A stretch of DNA of 19,818 nucleotides. Origin: an uncultured Lachnospiraceae bacterium (GTDB taxonomy: Bacteria > Bacillota > Clostridia > Lachnospirales > Lachnospiraceae). Shown here in pieces: positions 1-7,147 of the stretch (positions are counted from its first letter, which is position 1; every line of letters begins with the position of its first letter). Below the pieces are notes generated by a model. That model ran no database searches. It saw only the letters and a list, made by a program, of their open reading frames with translations, and was not told where the DNA came from. A program made the translations under genes and the position numbers. The stretch spans positions 1 through 19,818 of the forward strand of contig CAMNQN010000033.1 in the NCBI GenBank assembly GCA_946549155.1, in the 5' to 3' direction.

Positions 1-159
<159 letters not shown>

Positions 160-160
<1 letters not shown>

Positions 161-171
161 ATCCTGCGTCC
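160..171. repeat. Partial copy of the GGACGCAGGATG dispersed repeat
   Basis: The 12 bases here (CATCCTGCGTCC on the plus strand) match exactly the outer arm of the palindromic element at 13668-13784 and the half element at 9651-9680. This copy lies 14 nt beyond the spoIIR stop codon, as the other copies lie just beyond stop codons. The rest of the element is replaced by poly-C, so only the first arm edge is readable. Confidence 0.5.
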
Positions 172-184
172 TATCTACCACCCC

Positions 185-850
185 TCAAAAATACTTAAAG
201 CAGATCCTGTATTCATCCTCCGCCGGATCAAACAGGCTCTCATACTCCTCCTCCGTCAGCACCCTCTGCAGCTGCTCCTGGCTCTGACTGGGCAGCACCG
301 CGTGAACACAGTCCAGAAAGCAGAGCCTGGGAAACAGGATGCACCACCAATTCTGTCCCCGGGCCTCTCCCAGGAGGATTCGCAGCGCTTTATATTTTCC
401 TGCCGGAAAAGTACAGTCTCCGTAGGTACGCTCCGGGAATACGGCCTCTTCCAGCCTGGCCTCCGCTCCGTAAGGAAAACCTGCCTCACGCAAAACCGCT
501 TCCGTCTGCTCCTCTATCTGCGGAAGGAGCTGCGAAATCCGGACCTCCAGCATTGCCAGATCATTCTCCTCCTGTTCTGTCACCTGGCCCTCCAGCCATT
601 CCAGCACCTCATCCCGCACCTTCAATTTCACCTGCTGATCCGCTTCCCTGTCGCTGTTGGCCAGCACATGAAAGCGCAGCACCTCCCGGCTGATGCCCCT
701 CTGCAGGGCGGCCGCCTTTGCCTGCCGGATCCCGGTACCCACCAGCCAGGCAGCCAGAAAGCACACCAGAAAAGCCCAGAATTTTATGTTTCCCACCGCA
801 AAAAGACCATTTTTTCTCTGTCCGCGTCCTGCTGCAACGTTTTTTTGCAT
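185..850 (-). CDS. spoIIR: Stage II sporulation protein R (SpoIIR)
   Basis: A 221-residue protein with one N-terminal membrane/signal segment (about residues 24-46) followed by the SpoIIR domain. Family hallmarks seen are RFHVLANSDREADQQVKLKVRDEVLEW (53-79 region), the FPERTYGD...PAGKYKALRI.LGEA motif, and the GQNWWCILFPRLCFLD tail motif. In Bacillus, SpoIIR is made in the forespore under SigF and is secreted into the intermembrane space. There it triggers SpoIIGA to process pro-SigE in the mother cell. The start is supported by an AGAGGTGAT ribosome binding site five bases upstream. It is the last gene of a minus-strand operon, 39 bp after the GerAB/GerAC fusion gene. The length is ordinary for the family. 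Confidence 0.93.
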   Translation of the reverse strand: MQKNVAAGRGQRKNGLFAVGNIKFWAFLVCFLAAWLVGTGIRQAKAAALQRGISREVLRFHVLANSDREADQQVKLKVRDEVLEWLEGQVTEQEENDLAMLEVRISQLLPQIEEQTEAVLREAGFPYGAEARLEEAVFPERTYGDCTFPAGKYKALRILLGEARGQNWWCILFPRLCFLDCVHAVLPSQSQEQLQRVLTEEEYESLFDPAEDEYRICFKYF

Positions 851-889
851 CTGCTATCACCTCTTATCCAGAGTATTGCCAAAAATTTC

Positions 890-2698
890 TCAGGGATACA
901 GCAGATCGTTCAGCGTACAGGTATAGTTCTGAAATTCCTCATTATTTCTGTACAAATTCTCCAGATAATCCCCCGGCTGTCCCTGGGCATGCTCCTGTAT
1001 GATTTCCAGGCTCAGATCCTGGGTCTTTCCCCGAAAAACCAGAATATTCCCGGAAATCGCCGGATTTTCCTCCAGCCACAGCAATACCTCCCGCTCCAGC
1101 TGTGGATTCTCCTTCAAGCCGCTCCTCCACAGAATCGCCTTCACCTGGCTGTAATCCACATATCTGTCCTGAAGGCTCTGCACATTTTTCACCGCCTCCG
1201 CCATACCCGCTCCCGCAGCCCTGGTGATTCTTTCATCGTTCACCAGTTCCACTCCCTGCTTATCCGTATTTTCTGAAGCGGCATCCTGCTCTGAGCCCGC
1301 CTGGGCTTCTGGGCTCTTCTCCCCGCCTCCCATCCCGTCTTCCTGGGACTGCTTGCCGCCATTTTCCTTAACGGTAGGCCAGGCACAGCCAAGAATCAAT
1401 TCACCCTTCTTTGCATCCAGCTCCAGAACCAGAGGAAACCGTCTGCTCTCCAGCTCTCTGGCCCCACAGCCGGTCAGCAAAAAGGCCGCCACAGTCAGAA
1501 GGGCCAGCACGCCTGCCACCGCTTTCGTTCTTCTTTTCCGTTTCACCAGCAAAACAAACAGCGCCAGCACCGGCACACAAAACCAGATTGCAACACGCTC
1601 ATAAAAAAACCGGACTCGCTCCCAGCTTCCCGCCCCCCAGGCCAGCAAGTACGCCAGCACTGCACAGCCAATTCGCACGCTTCCACCCCCGCTATTCACT
1701 CCCGTCAGATCCCCGGCCTCCGTTGTCTGCCTCCCGCGCTTTCGGTTTCTTTGCTGCTCCCGCAGGGTTAGGACTATTCTTTCCATATAATAAATGCCGT
1801 TGCCTGTGGAGAGAAACAGGCTAACCAAAAGCAGCGCCGTCAAAAATACATCCCAGCGCTGAAAAAAGATACCGTGAAAATCAATACTGGTCATCAGAGT
1901 GATCATGGGCCAGGACAGCCGCTTCATCCCGGCTGCGCCAAAAATCCCGTACCCGCACAGATACACCAGCAGCAGGAAAATGCCGGCCATACAAAAAGCC
2001 AGATAAAGTTTCTTTTTCCAGCCCTTTCTCTGTTCCGTCTCCGGCAGCACAAGGGGAATCGTCAAAATACTGCCAAAACCCGACGCTGTAAGGGCAACGC
2101 ACCAGAATATCCCGGACAGATCCATTCGGAGGGGCTGCCCCGTTCCCCCCAGGCTATTTTCCGCAGGCTGCACCGCCTCCCACAGCCGGGCGGGTTCGAT
2201 CTGAACCGCCGCCAGAAGCAGCATTGCCAATAGAACCGCCGCCAGTACCCAGGCCAGCATCTCGCTGACCCGTCCCCGTATCTCCAGACCGCCCCGGGCC
2301 AAAAAGTATCCCACCACCAGAGGCAGCACCATGAGAACCGGCCGTGTGTATTCCGGAAGGAGATAAACCGAAGCAATCTCCCCGCACAAAAACAGCAGCA
2401 AAACCGTCTGCGCCAAAAAATAAACGCTGTAAACCAGATACAAAATCCCTGCGGCAGCCCTGCCTTCCTGCTTTTTTACATAAGTATAATAATCCACCGG
2501 GGCGGACCAGGCTCCCCGCAAAATCAGCAGCAGGCCCCCCGCCGCCAGCAAAAGCCCCAGTACCGTGCCTGTAAAAAGATCCAGCCCTGAATACCCCCCG
2601 GCCAATCCCGGCAGCAGCAGTACCATTTTTCCAATCCAGTCTGCCAGCAGCAGCGCCTGAAGCTGACGATCTGAAATCCTGCGATTGTTTGAAAACAT
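890..2698 (-). CDS. GerAB-type germination permease fused to a short GerAC-like lipoprotein half
   Basis: A 602-residue continuous reading frame. Residues 1 to about 385 are a GerAB-like, APC-superfamily permease with about ten hydrophobic segments. Right after its last segment comes a complete lipoprotein-type signal: basic KRKRRTK, a hydrophobic stretch, then LLTGC with Cys at residue 411 (codon 1466-1468). The following ~190 residues resemble the N-terminal half of Ger(x)C proteins: RELESRRFPLVLELD, a Gly/Glu/Gln-rich spacer, then helix/strand segments ending YLENLY...LNDLLYP. The usual ~370-residue GerAC C-terminal domain is absent. GerAA, GerAB and GerAC normally form a nutrient germinant receptor in the inner spore membrane. 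A GGAAAGG-type ribosome binding site precedes the ATG. The gene lies 69 bp after gerAA and 39 bp before spoIIR. The GerAB call is firm; the GerAC call rests on lipobox and position more than on strong motifs. Confidence 0.85.
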   Translation of the reverse strand: MFSNNRRISDRQLQALLLADWIGKMVLLLPGLAGGYSGLDLFTGTVLGLLLAAGGLLLILRGAWSAPVDYYTYVKKQEGRAAAGILYLVYSVYFLAQTVLLLFLCGEIASVYLLPEYTRPVLMVLPLVVGYFLARGGLEIRGRVSEMLAWVLAAVLLAMLLLAAVQIEPARLWEAVQPAENSLGGTGQPLRMDLSGIFWCVALTASGFGSILTIPLVLPETEQRKGWKKKLYLAFCMAGIFLLLVYLCGYGIFGAAGMKRLSWPMITLMTSIDFHGIFFQRWDVFLTALLLVSLFLSTGNGIYYMERIVLTLREQQRNRKRGRQTTEAGDLTGVNSGGGSVRIGCAVLAYLLAWGAGSWERVRFFYERVAIWFCVPVLALFVLLVKRKRRTKAVAGVLALLTVAAFLLTGCGARELESRRFPLVLELDAKKGELILGCAWPTVKENGGKQSQEDGMGGGEKSPEAQAGSEQDAASENTDKQGVELVNDERITRAAGAGMAEAVKNVQSLQDRYVDYSQVKAILWRSGLKENPQLEREVLLWLEENPAISGNILVFRGKTQDLSLEIIQEHAQGQPGDYLENLYRNNEEFQNYTCTLNDLLYP

Positions 2699-2767
2699 AT
2701 TTCCGCCTTTCCTGCCATTTCCCCTGGCAAATCCCTTTCTTCCCGTACCTGCGCCTTCTTTCGTAAA

Positions 2768-4327
2768 TCACTCCGCCCCGCCGTCCGGCTTATCCTGCGT
2801 ATCCGCCTCCACCCATCTCATCCTTCTGCGGTTTTCCCTCACTGCGTACACCGGCCGACGGTTCATCCGCCTCATAGGAGCCCGGAAAATCCCATCCGTC
2901 CACCGGGAAATCCCATCCCGGCCGCCTGCTGCAAAGGGCATCAGATAGGGGATTCCAAAGCTTCTCAGACCGGAGAGATGGATCAAAAGCAGCAGCCATC
3001 CCGCCACAAAACCATAAATTCCAAAAAATCCACAGAGAAAAATCATCCCGTATTTCAGCAAACGAAACGCCTCCGACAATTCCTCATTGGGAATCGAAAA
3101 GGACCCCAGCGCTGTCAGTGCGTCAATAATCACAATCATAGGGCTGATCAAATTGGCCGTCACCGCGGCCTGCCCGATAATCAGCCCGCCCACAATACCG
3201 ATCATATTCCCGATGGGCCCCGGCATCCGAAGCCCCGCCTCCCGCATCAGTTCAAAAGAAATCTCCATCAGCAGCACCTCCACAATCCCCGGGAAGGGCA
3301 CTCCTCCTCTTGCGTCAGCCATAGACAGCAGCAGGTTCGTGGGCAAAATCTGCGGGTGAAAATTTGTAACCGCCAGGTACAACCCCGGCAGAGAAAACGC
3401 CAGCGCAATGGCCAGATACCGGATGCAGCGCAGCAGCGAGGCAATCTCAAAATGACCGTAATAGTCATCCCCCGTCTGCAAGAGGCTGTTCATGGTGGTG
3501 GGCAAAAGCAGCGCCGCCGGCGTGTTATCACACAATAAAAGAATTCTTCCCTCCAGCACCGCCGCAGCCGCCCGGTCCGGACGCTCCGTGGTCTGAAACT
3601 GTGGAAACGGCGAATACCAGTTGTCCGCGGTAAGCTGCTCGATCACCCCACTGTCCAGAATCCCGTCAATCTCAAAGGCCGACAGCCGGGATTTAATCTC
3701 CTCCAGCAGGCTGGGATAAGCCAGCCCCTCCATATAAACCAGAGAGACCAGTGTATTGGAGCGTTCCCCCAGAAACAGCTCCTCGCATTTCAGCTTTGTG
3801 GTCCGGATTCGCTTGCGCACCAATGCCGTGTTCACCTTCACCGCTTCGCAGAATGCCTCTCTGGAGCCCCGCAAAACCTTCTCCGAATCCGCCTTGGTCA
3901 CTCCCATCCCCGGATAGCCCTTGCTGCTGATTTTCAGCGCCCGGTCATAGCCATCCAGGAAAAATACCACATTGCCCGCCAGCATGGCCGCCATGCACTC
4001 TCCCAGAGTTTCCAGCTCCTTCACGTCAGAGATTCCCAGCCCATTATCCGTCACCGCCCGGTGAATCTCCTTCCCATCCATCTCCCAAAGATGATTCAGC
4101 AGCTTCCCTATCACAGAATCCTCCAGCATCATATTGGCGGCTGCCGCCTCCACATACACCACCAGACATTTCACCCTCCTGCCCTGCCCCAGCTCCATAT
4201 CCCGGACGATAATGTCATCGCAGTCCGCACACCTCCTCTGAAGAAACTCCTCCACCCGCTCAATCTGCCCCGGAACCGGCTCTTCCATCTCCCTGGTCTG
4301 TCCCGGCTCTTCCATCTCTTTTTCCAT
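2768..4327 (-). CDS. gerAA: GerA-family spore germination protein (GerAA-like subunit)
   Basis: A 519-residue GerA-family protein. A soluble N-terminal region (about 20-290) carries the characteristic GSREAFCEAVKVNTALVRKRI motif at 154-174 (usual form GPRE.F.E.....LIR.RI) and LFLGERSNTLVSLVYMEG. Four to five membrane segments follow at roughly 301-322, 345-363, 374-412 and 425-450, including GGVPFPGIVEVLLME. The tail is basic and Arg-rich. The family forms the germinant-sensing channel subunit of the receptor in the spore inner membrane. An AAGGAGG site ten bases before the ATG supports the start. The first ~20 residues contain a repeated MEEPGQ/MEEPVPGQ segment. As first gene of the operon it is expected to be transcribed in the forespore, but no convincing SigG promoter was identified upstream. 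Confidence 0.93.
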   Translation of the reverse strand: MEKEMEEPGQTREMEEPVPGQIERVEEFLQRRCADCDDIIVRDMELGQGRRVKCLVVYVEAAAANMMLEDSVIGKLLNHLWEMDGKEIHRAVTDNGLGISDVKELETLGECMAAMLAGNVVFFLDGYDRALKISSKGYPGMGVTKADSEKVLRGSREAFCEAVKVNTALVRKRIRTTKLKCEELFLGERSNTLVSLVYMEGLAYPSLLEEIKSRLSAFEIDGILDSGVIEQLTADNWYSPFPQFQTTERPDRAAAAVLEGRILLLCDNTPAALLLPTTMNSLLQTGDDYYGHFEIASLLRCIRYLAIALAFSLPGLYLAVTNFHPQILPTNLLLSMADARGGVPFPGIVEVLLMEISFELMREAGLRMPGPIGNMIGIVGGLIIGQAAVTANLISPMIVIIDALTALGSFSIPNEELSEAFRLLKYGMIFLCGFFGIYGFVAGWLLLLIHLSGLRSFGIPYLMPFAAGGRDGISRWTDGIFRAPMRRMNRRPVYAVRENRRRMRWVEADTQDKPDGGAE

Positions 4328-4492
4328 CCGCGCCCTGCCTCCTTCACCGTAAACTTATCTTCTTTTCCTTCTAACCTTCCCACTTTTCCCCCCGGATATG
4401 CCTGAAACTTCTATTTTTCCTCCATAACGCCTCGCCAGCCCCCTTATTCCAAACCATCTTCCCCCGCCTGTAAATACCCGCCAATCAAAAAA
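4328..4492. other. Intergenic region upstream of the germination operon
   Basis: Together with the element and terminator to its right this makes a 411-bp gene-free stretch. It is C-rich on the plus strand. It contains the gerAA ribosome binding site (AAGGAGG, 4338-4344 complement), and any operon promoter must lie here or in the palindromic element. A GCATAT hexamer on the minus strand is a possible forespore -35, but no matching CATACTA-like -10 sits at the right distance. No promoter is therefore called, and no small ORF with a good start site was seen. Confidence 0.4.
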
Positions 4493-4638
4493 GGTTACTG
4501 TTCACTTCGTTCACAGCAACACGCTACACAATGCACAGAAATTGCACCTTCGGTACAATTTCGCGCTGCTGCCCTCGGGATTCAGGTGCAATTCTGCACC
4601 TGAACACCTCGCGGAACAGTGGCACCTGAACAGTAACC
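4493..4638. repeat. 146-bp palindromic intergenic element with GGTTACTGTTCA terminal inverted repeats
   Basis: The ends are perfect 12-bp inverted repeats, GGTTACTGTTCA at 4493-4504 and TGAACAGTAACC at 4627-4638. Internal hairpins are visible: GAAATTG/CAATTTC around 4539-4563, and a perfect 8-bp stem CAGGTGCA-ATTC-TGCACCTG near 4585-4604. There is no reading frame of note. The arrangement is that of a small non-coding palindromic repeat or MITE-like element, or a transcribed structured RNA. It lies between the terminator of the cassette to its right and the germination operon to its left. No second copy occurs in this window. Confidence 0.6.
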
Positions 4639-4680
4639 AAAAAAGGACATCCGCAGTACCTTCGTAGTACCGCCATGTCC
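4639..4680 (-). terminator. Intrinsic terminator of the 4-gene membrane/ADH operon
   Basis: Read on the minus strand, GGACAT (4675-4680) pairs with ATGTCC (4645-4650), with an inner stem of GTAC arms around a short loop. The stem is followed immediately by TTTTTT (4639-4644 complement). This is a classic Rho-independent terminator, 59 bp after the stop codon of the 62-aa gene. Confidence 0.8.
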
Positions 4681-4738
4681 TTAAAAGTGAAGGCGCATAT
4701 CACACCCTCTGTTTTGTAAATTTTGAAAAGAAGCCCCC

Positions 4739-4927
4739 TTACCTTTCCTCCTTAATTCTTTTCTTTGCTTCCTCTACGGTTTCTCCGTCCCTGGTGAGAT
4801 AGCGGTCAACAAATGCGTCCTCTATTTTTGTGTACTTATGCACAACCGTATCTTCCATTTTTTCAAATGCTCCAACGACTTTTTCCGCAATTTTTTCATT
4901 TGCCTTTACCAATTTAGACTTTGCCAT
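4739..4927 (-). CDS. Small conserved hypothetical protein, 62 aa, charged helical
   Basis: A 62-residue, highly charged protein with no membrane segment. It shows imperfect internal repetition: VVGAFEKMED, then VVHKYTKIED, then AFVDRYLT, followed by GETVEEAKKRIKEE. The pattern suggests amphipathic helices. It resembles short conserved hypothetical proteins common in Clostridia, but no biochemical role is known to me. It is the last gene of the operon, starting two bases after the stop of the 231-aa membrane protein, with an AAAGGA ribosome binding site about eight bases before the ATG. A strong terminator follows. Its tight linkage to membrane proteins and a TetR regulator suggests an accessory role there (inference). 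Confidence 0.8.
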   Translation of the reverse strand: MAKSKLVKANEKIAEKVVGAFEKMEDTVVHKYTKIEDAFVDRYLTRDGETVEEAKKRIKEER

Positions 4928-4929
4928 GA

Positions 4930-5625
4930 TTACATTCCTTTCTTTTTCTGCCGGTTACTTAATTTTATTCCTTTGAGCATTAATACAATCCCCAGTGAAA
5001 GAACGAAAAAACAGACTGCCGCTCCTGTCAATATGTTCATGGTATGTGCTTTTGTATCTGTCATTTCACCAAAAGATGCAAGCATGGAGCGTTGCAGGGT
5101 TAAAACGGATACCGCCACATCCGCATAGCCGATCGTTCGAATCACCGCAGGAAGCGGGGAAGGATTTTCCTTTTGCTTTACCGCACGCATAACTGCCATT
5201 GTGATTTTATAAAAAGTATAAGTAGCAATGGTGATCATAACGATTGTATTGTACTTTGTTGCAATATTTTCTGACAGGCTGATATAAACCACACCCGTCA
5301 AGACGAAGCTTAATATTGCAAGTAATACGCCGGACAGCTTCATTACAAAATATGTCATATCTGCCGAATCGGAAGGACATCGTCTGCGGCTGCATAATAC
5401 AGCACAGAAACGCATGGTGCTTAATATTGTGTAATAAGCGCACATAGTAACGAACCACAAAGACCTGTGCACAATGCCAAGTCCCCCATTATAAAGAGCA
5501 TACAGAAGATTAATTAAAAAACTGACTGCCGCTGTCAATACCGTTCGATATTCCACATCTTTTACAATCCTTTTTCCGGGCCCTGTGCTTTCCAGTTTAT
5601 CCAATATCTTGCGCCGGATATTCAT
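4930..5625 (-). CDS. Polytopic membrane protein of unknown function, 231 aa
   Basis: Hydrophobic segments are seen at about 27-49, 54-77, 90-117, 125-148, 160-180 and 198-220, so five or six membrane helices with short charged loops. The short N-terminal cytoplasmic stretch is basic (MNIRRKILDK). The protein has no catalytic motif that I recognise and is not assigned to a named family. Its ATG overlaps the TGA of the upstream alcohol dehydrogenase gene (ATGA, 5622-5625), which implies translational coupling. It is followed two bases later by the 62-aa gene. Codon use is AT-richer than in the flanking germination and ispE genes. Confidence 0.85.
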   Translation of the reverse strand: MNIRRKILDKLESTGPGKRIVKDVEYRTVLTAAVSFLINLLYALYNGGLGIVHRSLWFVTMCAYYTILSTMRFCAVLCSRRRCPSDSADMTYFVMKLSGVLLAILSFVLTGVVYISLSENIATKYNTIVMITIATYTFYKITMAVMRAVKQKENPSPLPAVIRTIGYADVAVSVLTLQRSMLASFGEMTDTKAHTMNILTGAAVCFFVLSLGIVLMLKGIKLSNRQKKKGM

Positions 5626-6650
5626 ACGTCAAACCTTATGACAACATTCAGCGCATGAGCCGTGTCTGCCGCCGTTTGAATTGCTTTTTCAATTTCTTTA
5701 ATCGGAAATTCATGGGTTATGATAGAGGATATATCCCATTTCCCGTATTCCATAATGGAAAATACATCTGCTACATCTTCCGGCATATAACCGCCGAAAC
5801 CAATAATACTCTTTTGGGCAAAGGTCAAATGCAGTAAGTCCAATTTACGGAGCGCGTTGTTCACTGCAACAGATACAAACCGGCTTTCGATCTTTCCGTG
5901 CTCCATATAAAGGCTTAACATTTCCTCTGCTCCTGCCGCGTCAATAAAAATATCAATATCGGCGGTTTCTCCTGAAAGCGCAGGGGCTGTTCCAAAATAT
6001 TCCCTGGTTCTTTCCATGAAATTCTCCTGCATTGTATTGCAAACTGCAAATCCCATTTTTTCTATGATGGAAAGCCGGAAATCAGAAAGGTCACAAACCA
6101 TAACCTTACCTGCTCCAAACCATTTTAGGGAAATCGCAGCGGCAATACCGATTGTCCCGCCGCCGAACACAATAGCATTTTCTCCTTTTCGCGGCCAGCT
6201 TCTCCTGGCCGCACGGCAGCCAACCGTAAACGGCTCTATCAGACAGGCTGTTCTGTCGCTGATTTTGTCCGGTACAGGATAAAGGGAATGGTTCCGTTTC
6301 GCGCCTGGAATCAGGATATATTCTGAAAAGCCACCGATTGTTCCCGCCCTGTTCGTATCCCCTTTTGCGTAGCGGGGGTAGGGATAAACCCGCTGACCGA
6401 TTTGGAACCCGCTGACCTTCTCTCCGATAGCCACAATGCGTGAAACTGTTTCATGCCCGAACTCCCCCCCTACGGTAATTCGGTGCCCTGTTCCGGCTCC
6501 TTTGGCATACACGGCAACATCTGTCCCGCAGACACTGGAATAAATATTCTGGATAAGCACATCTTCCGCACCGACATTTGGAACAGGAACCCGTCTGACC
6601 TCAATATTCCCCTGTCCCATGTAGAGTGCAGATAACATCTCACGGCTCAT
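5622..6650 (-). CDS. Zinc-type alcohol dehydrogenase/sorbitol dehydrogenase-like MDR enzyme
   Basis: Numbered from the ATG at 6650 the protein has 342 residues. The GroES-like catalytic domain shows SSVCGTD (Cys41) and GGEFGHE (His66, Glu67), the usual catalytic zinc ligands. A Rossmann motif, VFGGGTIGIAAA (162-173), is followed by an acidic residue at the end of the next strand (VMVCDLS), which suggests NAD(H). The family oxidises alcohols or polyols to carbonyls; the substrate here is unknown. The four-cysteine structural zinc lobe usual after the GHE motif is missing (only YPYPRYAKGDTNRAGTIGG). The longer frame from 6740 overlaps the upstream gene. The ATG at 6650 shares ATGA with the stop of that gene, so it is preferred. 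Confidence 0.88.
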   Translation of the reverse strand: MSREMLSALYMGQGNIEVRRVPVPNVGAEDVLIQNIYSSVCGTDVAVYAKGAGTGHRITVGGEFGHETVSRIVAIGEKVSGFQIGQRVYPYPRYAKGDTNRAGTIGGFSEYILIPGAKRNHSLYPVPDKISDRTACLIEPFTVGCRAARRSWPRKGENAIVFGGGTIGIAAAISLKWFGAGKVMVCDLSDFRLSIIEKMGFAVCNTMQENFMERTREYFGTAPALSGETADIDIFIDAAGAEEMLSLYMEHGKIESRFVSVAVNNALRKLDLLHLTFAQKSIIGFGGYMPEDVADVFSIMEYGKWDISSIITHEFPIKEIEKAIQTAADTAHALNVVIRFDV

Positions 6651-7018
6651 TCCCTGATCCCTTTTGTCAAAGGAATTAAACAGAGCAGGACAACGATACC
6701 GGCAAGACCGATTACAATACCCATCACCATTTTTCCCCAAACCATGCTAAAGCACATTCCAATGCCTAACGCCAATGCGCCGACAACGCCGACGATGACC
6801 GTAAGGATTGTTTTTGCAGAGAAACGGACAGGCTCTTTATGTTCCATTCTTCTCCATACAATCAAAGTAATAAGACCAAGGACAAGTCCAACACAGCCAA
6901 AAATAATTCCCGGCCAAAATGCATCCCATTCGGGAATTAGCGCCATACACATGCCAAGTGCAAACAATACTCCGCTGACTGTTCCCAGCACCATTGCAAC
7001 AAAACTGCTTTTCTTCAT
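6647..7018 (-). CDS. Small four-segment membrane protein, 123 aa
   Basis: Numbered from the ATG at 7018, it begins MKKSSFVAMVLGTVSGVLFALGMCMALIPEWDAF and has four hydrophobic segments in two similar halves. Each half carries a GTxSGVLFALGMCM or GVVGALALGIGMCFSMVW type segment, and the two are separated by a basic loop with WRRMEHKEPVRFS. Similar short membrane proteins seem common in Bacillota next to TetR regulators, but no function is established to my knowledge. A strong AAGGAGG site at about 7026-7032 supports this start over the 151-residue frame from 7102. It is the first gene of the operon, divergent from tetR, and its stop overlaps the next start (ATGA). Confidence 0.85.
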   Translation of the reverse strand: MKKSSFVAMVLGTVSGVLFALGMCMALIPEWDAFWPGIIFGCVGLVLGLITLIVWRRMEHKEPVRFSAKTILTVIVGVVGALALGIGMCFSMVWGKMVMGIVIGLAGIVVLLCLIPLTKGIRE

Positions 7019-7032
7019 CTGAAAATTCCTCC

Positions 7033-7147
7033 TTGAATTATTAAAACAACAGTTGTTGTTTCTTTGTAAGTCAAGTATAATGAGAGCGGTGTGGAAAAAC
7101 AATCATCAATCTTTGCACATCTGTTGAAATAATGAAAGGCGGGCTGA
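7033..7147. promoter_or_regulatory. Divergent promoter and candidate TetR operator
   Basis: A palindrome AACAAC-A-GTTGTT spans 7045-7057 between the divergent genes. On the plus strand TTGTTG (7053-7058) and TATAAT (7076-7081) are 17 bp apart, giving a good SigA-type promoter for tetR whose -35 overlaps the palindrome. On the minus strand TTGACT (7069-7074 complement) is a possible -35 for the membrane/ADH operon, but its -10 is poor. Placement of the palindrome over both promoters is what an autoregulating TetR protein would need. Confidence 0.6.

Noticed and set aside
302..1276. Long plus-strand open frame (324 codons) opposite spoIIR and the GerAB/C fusion
   Set aside because: Its product is Leu/Gln/His-rich with no domain, it lacks a ribosome binding site, and the opposite strand encodes clear SpoIIR and GerAB/GerAC sequence.
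2978..3538. Plus-strand open frame of 186 codons inside gerAA
   Set aside because: Antisense shadow, Gln/Arg/His-rich, no ribosome binding site.
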